A stretch of DNA of 10,497 nucleotides from an uncultured Rikenellaceae bacterium (GTDB taxonomy: Bacteria; Bacteroidota; Bacteroidia; Bacteroidales; Rikenellaceae). The position numbers and the translations under genes are program-made. The notes under the pieces were generated by a model. It saw nothing but the letters and a program-made list of their open reading frames with translations, had not been told where the DNA came from and made no database searches. Below, one piece after another: positions 6,733 through 10,497 of this stretch (position 1 is its first letter; each line of letters begins with the position of its first letter). Location: NCBI GenBank assembly GCA_947037995.1, contig CAMQUV010000017.1, forward strand, positions 1 to 10,497. The letters run 5' to 3'.

Positions 6733-7782
6733 TTAATCTAAGTTAAGTTTCAGCAGTTCATTTCCTTGCTGTTCTGCGGTCAGGGGAATAAATAGCGATT
6801 CAATCGCATATTGTTGCCCTTCCGTAAGCACAAATTCGAGAAAGATTTTCACCTCTTTTTTCGTAGGTTCTCCTTTGAGCACAAGATAAAGGTCACGAGC
6901 TGGGGGCGTGGGGTATTTGCCTTTAAATATAGCATCCAGAAGCATATCTGCGTGAGCATAGAAATTTTCTTGCGGGTCAATTTTGGAGTTATTATTAATA
7001 TCGATAGGCACTACGGCAATATTTTTATATGGGAGTCTGGTATTAATATCATAGACATAAGCAAGGTTATTAAATCCGATGGCTACTTTATCATTTTGCA
7101 CAACCGAGGCCACGCCCGGGTCTCCGAATACGGCAGTTCCTTCGAGGTTCTCTTGGTGCAGCCCGAGCCACGCTGCCCACGTTTCGGCAGCACCACAAGC
7201 GTCAGAGCGCGTGTATGGGTGTACTGGTATTTTGCTATTTGTTCCAATCAATTCGCCCCAAGTTTTGATAGATTGGTTAGACCATAGTTTTGTAGCTCGC
7301 TGCTGCGATATACCGTGAAATAGAACATCACGCACCACGGGGTTTTTTATATTGAATGAGGCTAGCACGGCGTCACGAGCAACAACAATAGGGAACGCCC
7401 CTTTTTCGAGCTCGGCAGGATGAATCTCTCTGGATACCATTCCGAGGTCAACCATTGACGTAAGAGCATCGGTTATACCTTTGCCAGCACCCCCTGCGGA
7501 GATGTCAATACGAATGTTTGGGTATATTTTATTGAATTCTTCTGCCATTCTCACCACAAATGGGTAGAGGGCAAAGGCGCCGCTAATCTGAATTTCACCC
7601 TCCATATCACTGTCTACCTTGCGGTCAATATTGCGGTCAACTGGCTCAGTCATTTCGAGGGTTGCACACTCGGCAATACCGCCCACACAAACAGCATCTA
7701 GCTGCTCGGAGCAAGCGCTATTGGGCACTACTAGAATAGAGATTATGAGAGATATGAGTGTTATTGCAGCACGCTTGGACAT
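6733..7782 (-). CDS. pstS: Phosphate-binding protein PstS, probable lipoprotein, with an EF-hand-like loop
   Basis: Substrate-binding protein that delivers phosphate to PstC/PstA. I start it at the ATG at 7782 (349 residues). The same frame is open to a TTG at 7812, but that codon overlaps a candidate promoter, and the ATG gives a clean signal peptide, MSKRAAITLISLIISILVVP. Cys24 (NSAC/SEQ) is a plausible lipidation site, although Asn at -3 is not ideal for a lipobox. Two more cysteines (32 and 39) and an acidic linker to about residue 61 follow. The phosphate-site loops are recognisable: SGAFALYPF (67-75), SAGGAGKGI (95-103), GMVSREI (114-120) and RSDACGAAETW (192-202). Residues 261-272 (DINNNSKIDPQE) match an EF-hand-type calcium loop, Dx[DN]xNxxIDxxE, followed by PTPPARDLYLV (291-301). 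The gene heads pstSCAB; phosphate control is expected but no known operator can be recognised. Confidence 0.93.
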   Translation of the reverse strand: MSKRAAITLISLIISILVVPNSACSEQLDAVCVGGIAECATLEMTEPVDRNIDRKVDSDMEGEIQISGAFALYPFVVRMAEEFNKIYPNIRIDISAGGAGKGITDALTSMVDLGMVSREIHPAELEKGAFPIVVARDAVLASFNIKNPVVRDVLFHGISQQRATKLWSNQSIKTWGELIGTNSKIPVHPYTRSDACGAAETWAAWLGLHQENLEGTAVFGDPGVASVVQNDKVAIGFNNLAYVYDINTRLPYKNIAVVPIDINNNSKIDPQENFYAHADMLLDAIFKGKYPTPPARDLYLVLKGEPTKKEVKIFLEFVLTEGQQYAIESLFIPLTAEQQGNELLKLNLD

Positions 7783-7809
7783 TAAAAAATGAGTTAGGGT
7801 TTGGTTCTG

Positions 7810-7841
7810 CAAATATCACCAAAAAAAGAGTCGTACGCAAT
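7810..7841 (-). promoter_or_regulatory. Candidate Bacteroidota-type promoter for the pst operon
   Basis: Read on the minus strand, ATTG (7841-7838), a 20-base spacer and GATATTTG (7817-7810) resemble the Bacteroidota sigma-factor consensus of TTTG near -33 and TAnnTTTG near -7, each with one mismatch. Transcription would start roughly 20-25 bases before the ATG at 7782, leaving a short A/T-rich leader without a Shine-Dalgarno sequence. The match is imperfect and the DNA is AT-rich, so this is a candidate only. It also argues against the TTG start at 7812, which lies inside the -7 element. Confidence 0.35.
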
Positions 7842-7846
7842 ACGCA
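7834..7846. repeat. Tandem TACGCA direct repeat overlapping the candidate pst promoter
   Basis: TACGCA occurs at 7834-7839 and again at 7841-7846, one base apart (7-base period). The pair overlaps the candidate -33 element, a place where a regulator could act. A perfect 8-base palindrome, TTTGCAAA, lies just beside it at 7850-7857. No known phosphate-regulator site is recognised, and repeats this short can arise by chance. Confidence 0.3.
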
Positions 7847-7862
7847 TAGTTTGCAAATTGAG

Positions 7863-7878
7863 TAAGTAAAAGTACTTA
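7863..7878. repeat. Inverted repeat TAAGTA-AAAG-TACTTA upstream of pstS
   Basis: Two perfect 6-base arms flank a 4-base centre, about 80 bases before the pstS ATG and about 22 bases upstream of the candidate -33 element. This is a common position and form for an activator-binding dyad. A partial extra copy of the half-site (AGTAAGTA) overlaps its left arm. It could be an operator for phosphate-starvation control; that is inference from position alone. Confidence 0.3.
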
Positions 7879-7925
7879 GTGGTGTTAAGATATTTAATAA
7901 GAGGGAGGGATAAAAGTCAAAGGAA

Positions 7926-7938
7926 ACGGCAAAGCCGT
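7926..7938 (-). terminator. Possible weak terminator of the tamB-like gene
   Basis: On the minus strand ACGGC-TTT-GCCGT forms a 5-pair, GC-rich hairpin with a 3-base loop. It lies 33 bases after the tamB stop codon (7972-7974) and is followed by an interrupted T-rich run (TTTCCTTTGACTTTTATCC). The stem is short and the T tract is broken, so termination may be inefficient. It is the only GC-rich stem-loop in the spacer and falls between tamB and the pst operon, as expected for a transcript boundary. Confidence 0.35.
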
Positions 7939-7971
7939 GCGACCACAAAACATTACAATCTATTACAATAT

Positions 7972-10465
7972 TTAGGATTGTTTAGCGTCCGCTTTTTTCT
8001 TTTTTTTGAGTTTTTTTGCTTTCTTTTTGTCCCCGTTTTTTTGCTTACGGTTAGCGGCATTCTCTTTAAGTTTTTGTTTATAGAGTTTATATTTATTTTT
8101 AAGGTCCTCCCAATTCTGGAAATCCTGTCTAAAATATATCCCTAGTCCGCTCTCTTGCAGCCCTTGCGTCTCATCAAATCTATCAATAACGCGAGTAAAT
8201 CCTTTGAGTGATAGAGTCTCCGATTTATTGAGCATAACAGTAACATTACCTCCGCCCGTAAAGGGTTTAGCGTTATTATTAGTCGTATTATTGGTCACAT
8301 AATTACCTTCGGCCTCGATAAGCACTTTATTTTGGACAAGATTAATTGATGTAACAAATCCAATCTCCTCATTCGAGATATCACTACGTGGTTTATATGT
8401 CGGTCTGAAGTTAAAATTTTGCGTCGACAGGAGTCTACTAAACTGGCTCGAGAGAAACTCAAACCCCGTAGTTGTCATAATCGACCCACTCATCGTCCCA
8501 ATCCCCGAAGCCGATTGGTCAGGAATAAAGGAGTTCGAAATAAACAGTGACATAAACTGCATTTGCAACGCTTCCTGAGTATTCAGGGCATTACGCAGGA
8601 TATTTTGCGACTCTGGAGTTGCGCTAGGCGCTTTAATTTCAAACGAGATAACAGGGTTAAAGAGCGATTCTTTGAGCGTAATACCGCAATCAATATTCAC
8701 CGCCTGCGAAGCGGTAGAAGAGACTGTCCCCGTCCCCACAAGGGGTTGCAGCGAGGCTCTCACTTTATAAATACCGGTAAAATCAACAATAGGATTAGCA
8801 GGGTCACCGCTCCAGAATATTTTACCTCCGGGTTGCAGGTTAAAAGTTTTATCAGCGATTGCAATCACAAGTCTATACGAGCCCCGTTCGATTTCCATTT
8901 GCCCGTCCAATGTAAATATATCTTTTGTGGGGTTGATATGCAGTTTGAGGTTCCCACGCCCCTGCCCTCTAATAGTATTAGTAGTGAATGAGTTATCATA
9001 CTCCACAACCGCCACAGTATTAGGCAGCACATTAAGGTCAAGTTTAACATCAAGTTGGTTAGCGCCTTTTTTGCTATTATACTTACTAAAGTCAAAGAAT
9101 TTTTTCTCAATTTTCCGATTTAGGGTAGAGTCTTGTTTATTATCAACAAATTGGATAAAGCTAGATTGCTCCGTAGTGGACACATCGCTAAAAGGCATCA
9201 CGATAGAGGAGCCGTCGGATGTTTGCGCAACAACGTTTATATTGGTAGTATTAGAGGTACCATCAAGTCTAACTGTCCCCGTTCCAAAGGCTTTGCCGTA
9301 GAACATTGGGTTGAGTTTCGGGTCAGTATTAAGCGCCATTAGGTTGGTAAAACTCCCCGAGAGTTTATACCTAAGATTCTTGAAATAGTCGTTATCAAAA
9401 TAGGCTTCGATAGTTCCTTTATTCCCATCGGGGTCAGTAATATCAGTTTTATCGATAGAGAATCTGTTATTTGCAACATTAACAACAGCGTTTTGCATTT
9501 TATAAGTTACGTTCGTATAATCGACATTAAGTTTATAATTATCAACCTTAACGGTTCCATTTATATTAGGTTTAGCGAGTGTCCCAGCAACATTTAGCTC
9601 CAAATTTGCCTGCCCCTCCGTATCCGTAAGCACCCCTTTCATCAATGGTTCGAGTCTTTTCATATTAAATTGGGGAAGGCTTACATCAAAGTTAAAGCGC
9701 TTTTCCTCCAAGCTATAATATCCGCTAAGAGGCTTCGCTTTTGTTTGGGTGGTTATAGAGACATCAATCCTATTTTGCTCTTTATTCAGCACACTAACAA
9801 GTTTTGAATCAGGGATAGTCATTCCCCCAAACATAAGTTTGGCCATATCCAGGTGCGCATATAGCTCCTTATCGCCAGTTAGTGCAACAAGTTTCAAATT
9901 GCCATTAACTTCACCTTTAAGTTTATACCCTAGCCCCTCGGTAAGGAACGAGAATGGGCTAAGTTCAAAATTATCTAGTCCAACTCCGAGCGTATCAGAC
10001 TTGAGTCTACCAATCTTACCATTCACTTTGAGCCATTGTTCATTAGCATTACACGCCCAGTTATTAACCTCAACGCCAGTAGAATCAATAATAATAGACG
10101 ACAGTGGCATCTCCCATCTTGATTCCGTAAATTTTATATTACTAGGATGAAGCATAATATCAATATAGGGCGAGCCGGTATCGTGTCTCAGCAGTTTTAT
10201 AGTAGTAGAAAGCGCCCCTGAGGTTTCCCCTGAGGTTTCTTTAAAACTAGCATCGAGCACAAGTTGGTTATTCGTGACACCTGTTTTGAGCGAAAAGTTA
10301 GGCAGTGTAAATTGCCCTGAGGTAAGTCTTTCGGTATTCACCTCAACGATAAGTGAGTCTTCTATATTTTTGGATTCTATATCAATATTTTCGACAATAA
10401 ACTTTCCTCGTGCGATATAGTCCGAGTGTGCATCGAGCGAGAATTTCCCTTGTGCTGGGTTAAAG
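7972..10465 (-). CDS. tamB: TamB-like translocation/assembly module protein, 5' end missing (C-terminal ~830 residues)
   Basis: C-terminal part of a TamB/DUF490-family protein, a long beta-helical envelope protein that spans from the inner to the outer membrane and takes part in outer-membrane protein assembly and lipid movement. Seen in the sequence: many amphipathic beta-repeats of the AsmA/TamB kind (GYKLKGEVNGNLKLVALTG, ANLELNVAGTLAKPNINGTV, YKLSGSFTNLMALNT) and then the hallmark TamB block GQGRGNLKLHINP, TLDGQMEIERGSYRLVI and GGKIFWSGDPANPIVDFTGI (nucleotides about 8770-8970). Bacteroidota features follow: ALQMQFMSLFI, GTMSGSIMTTTGFEFLSSQF, GLGIYFRQDFQNWEDL and a lysine-rich tail (7975-8097). 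The frame is open to the junction with adapter sequence at 10465/10466. The apparent GTG start at 10480-10482 lies in the adapter, so the real N-terminal portion is simply missing. Full Bacteroidota TamB proteins are usually well over 1,400 residues, so roughly half is absent. Confidence 0.9.
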
Positions 10466-10497
10466 AGATCGGAAGAGCACACGTCTGAACTCCAGTC
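10466..10497. other. Illumina TruSeq adapter sequence left on the contig end (artefact)
   Basis: The last 32 bases begin AGATCGGAAGAGCACACGTC and continue to CCAGTC, an exact match by eye to the TruSeq read-1 adapter. They are not genomic. Read on the minus strand they encode CSSDL, and with the GTG at 10482 taken as a start they give MCSSDL, a peptide that is a recognised sign of this contamination. The window therefore ends at a real contig end, and true sequence stops at 10465. Confidence 0.98.

Noticed and set aside
6811..7287. Plus-strand open frame of 158 codons opposite pstS
   Set aside because: It is fully contained in pstS on the other strand, with no start signal or recognisable motif.
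7783..7812. Upstream TTG start for PstS (adding 10 residues, MQNQTLTHFL)
   Set aside because: The codon at 7812-7810 is TTG, it overlaps a promoter-like element, and the ATG at 7782 directly gives a normal signal peptide.
1..10465. CRISPR array, tRNA/rRNA, insertion sequence or defence system
   Set aside because: I saw no spaced identical repeats, cloverleaf, transposase or terminal inverted repeats. The whole window is explained by housekeeping-type genes and short spacers.

Overview
The window reads as a piece of a Bacteroidota (probably Bacteroidales) chromosome, most likely one whole contig from a short-read assembly. The taxonomic clues are AT-rich gene spacers with no Shine-Dalgarno sequences, a TamB protein of the Bacteroidota type with a lysine-rich tail, a CysD with the HIDTGHNF motif, and a large secreted glycosidase-like protein with CHB_HEX_C-like and F5/8-type-C-like modules. 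This assignment is inference; no marker gene such as rRNA is present. Every gene I support lies on the minus strand, so transcription runs from high to low coordinates.

Layout in transcription order. First comes a 5'-truncated tamB-like gene (10465 to 7972), cut off by the contig end. The last 32 bases of the window (10466-10497) are not genomic: they match the Illumina TruSeq adapter, and they create a false GTG start and the false N-terminal peptide MCSSDL. A spacer of about 190 bases follows, with a possible weak terminator for tamB, small repeats and a candidate Bacteroidota-type promoter. Then comes a tight phosphate-uptake operon, pstS-pstC-pstA-pstB (7782 to 4095), with gaps of 11-16 bases. 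No phoU follows it. Next, after 62 bases, is an 856-residue secreted multidomain protein with a TIM-barrel glycosidase-like core (4032 to 1462). Last are cysD (1391 to 495) and the first 138 codons of cysN (414 to 1, running off the window), which encode the two subunits of ATP sulfurylase.

How the genes work together. PstS captures phosphate outside the inner membrane, PstC and PstA form the channel, and PstB powers it with ATP. CysD and CysN activate sulfate to adenosine 5'-phosphosulfate, using GTP hydrolysis by CysN to drive the reaction. TamB works in building or lipid supply of the outer envelope. The glycosidase-like protein is probably exported and glycan-binding, and no SusC/SusD pair is visible beside it. 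I see no RNA gene, CRISPR array, insertion sequence or defence system. The most unusual protein-level features are an EF-hand-like loop in PstS, an altered ABC signature in PstB, and the unassigned glycosidase-like protein. I did not find evidence of a wholly new system here.
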